Shown here in pieces: positions 63,667-64,000 of a stretch of DNA of 64,000 nucleotides. The notes beneath the pieces are model-generated. The model ran no database searches, had not been told where the DNA came from, and was given only the letters and a program-made list of their open reading frames with translations. Each line of letters begins with the position of its first letter. Position 1 is the first letter of the stretch. Made by a program: the position numbers and the translations under genes. The DNA comes from Clostridium bornimense (GTDB lineage: Bacteria; Bacillota; Clostridia; Clostridiales; Clostridiaceae): NCBI RefSeq assembly GCF_018917145.1, contig NZ_JAHLOD010000017.1, forward strand, positions 1 through 64,000, read 5' to 3'.

Positions 63667-64000
63667 CTACCTAAATATCTCCTTTATCTCATCGATAGAA
63701 ATCTTCTTAAGCAAATTTCCTTCACTAAGTTCACTGTTTATAACATTTTCTATGAGCATTCGCTTATTTTCTTGTAGTGTAATAATTTTCTCTTCTATAG
63801 TATCTTTCGCTATAAGTTTAATAACTTCTACAACATTTTTCTGTCCTATTCTATGAGCTCTATCAGTAGCTTGATCTTCTACTGCTGGATTCCACCACGG
63901 ATCAAAATGTATTACCGTAGATGCCGAAGTTAAATTTAAGCCTGTTCCCCCTGCCTTAAGTGATATCAAGAATACCTTTATAGACTTATCATTATTAAAC
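63667..64000 (-). CDS. SNF2-family helicase, C-terminal end (runs off the window)
   Basis: The open frame continues to the window edge ([20 protein letters not shown]), so the gene starts beyond it. Visible motifs are V ([12 protein letters not shown]), Va ([20 protein letters not shown]) and VI ([16 protein letters not shown]), diagnostic for SNF2/Rad54-like ATP-dependent DNA translocases. The C-terminus then ends [13 protein letters not shown]. Bacterial members act in transcription recycling or DNA repair; the N-terminal domains that would decide are not seen. Confidence 0.93.
   Translation of the reverse strand, partial: FNNDKSIKVFLISLKAGGTGLNLTSASTVIHFDPWWNPAVEDQATDRAHRIGQKNVVEVIKLIAKDTIEEKIITLQENKRMLIENVINSELSEGNLLKKISIDEIKEIFR

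Overview
The window looks like a chromosomal segment of a Clostridium sensu stricto species. The DNA is very AT-rich with AT-rich codon use. It carries a reverse rubrerythrin, an archaeal-type AspRS linked to GatCAB under a T-box, and several clostridial hypothetical families. I could not assign a species. I saw no tRNA, rRNA, prophage or CRISPR array.

Layout. 0-1.8 kb: the end of an IS3-like element, a reverse rubrerythrin with a PerR-like box, and the first of four large composite intergenic repeats. 1.8-6.6 kb: aspS-gatC-gatA-gatB, the tRNA-dependent Asn/Gln pathway, behind a T-box whose specifier loop holds overlapping Glu and Asn codons. 6.8-12.3 kb: a UPF0158 protein, a chemoreceptor, a fossil APC permease, speD-speE with a possible leader peptide, and an Rpn-family nuclease. 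12.4-19.6 kb: an ABC-F ribosome-protection gene with an attenuator-like leader, an MnmM/YtqB methyltransferase, a Cof phosphatase, a short FtsH and a DUF4003 protein. 19.7-21.9 kb: decayed ABC exporter and WYL-type regulator genes, then a DMT transporter.

22-36 kb is an iron/heme region. A Fur-box-preceded operon encodes a DUF4405 membrane protein with two HX13H motifs, a CydD/CydC-like ABC pair, a YgbA protein and a DUF454 protein. Two paralogous secreted proteins follow. Next is an Isd-like heme-uptake operon: a four-NEAT LPQTG surface protein, a single-NEAT membrane protein, an IsdE-like lipoprotein, a permease and an ATPase. It has strong Fur boxes and a divergent AraC regulator.

36-48.6 kb: a coiled-coil secreted protein, a metallophosphoesterase, a sigma factor/DUF4179 pair, a thioredoxin-like protein, an M28 peptidase, the queD-queE-folE-queC-queF operon under a preQ1-I-like riboswitch, and three DUF5105-like proteins.

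48.8-63.5 kb is the most unusual region, a polymorphic-toxin locus. A 2006-residue secreted protein (terpenoid-cyclase-like toroid, Ig-like region, three L-type lectin domains) precedes a 1381-residue exported toxin with a transglutaminase-like domain, hydrophobic helices and a C-terminal WHH nuclease. An SMI1/KNR4 (SUKH) immunity gene follows. Downstream are four orphan cassettes, each a start-less 3' toxin tip plus an immunity gene; three form ~855-bp tandem units. The layout suggests silent cassettes that could replace the toxin tip by homologous recombination. The window ends in the 3' end of a SNF2 helicase gene.
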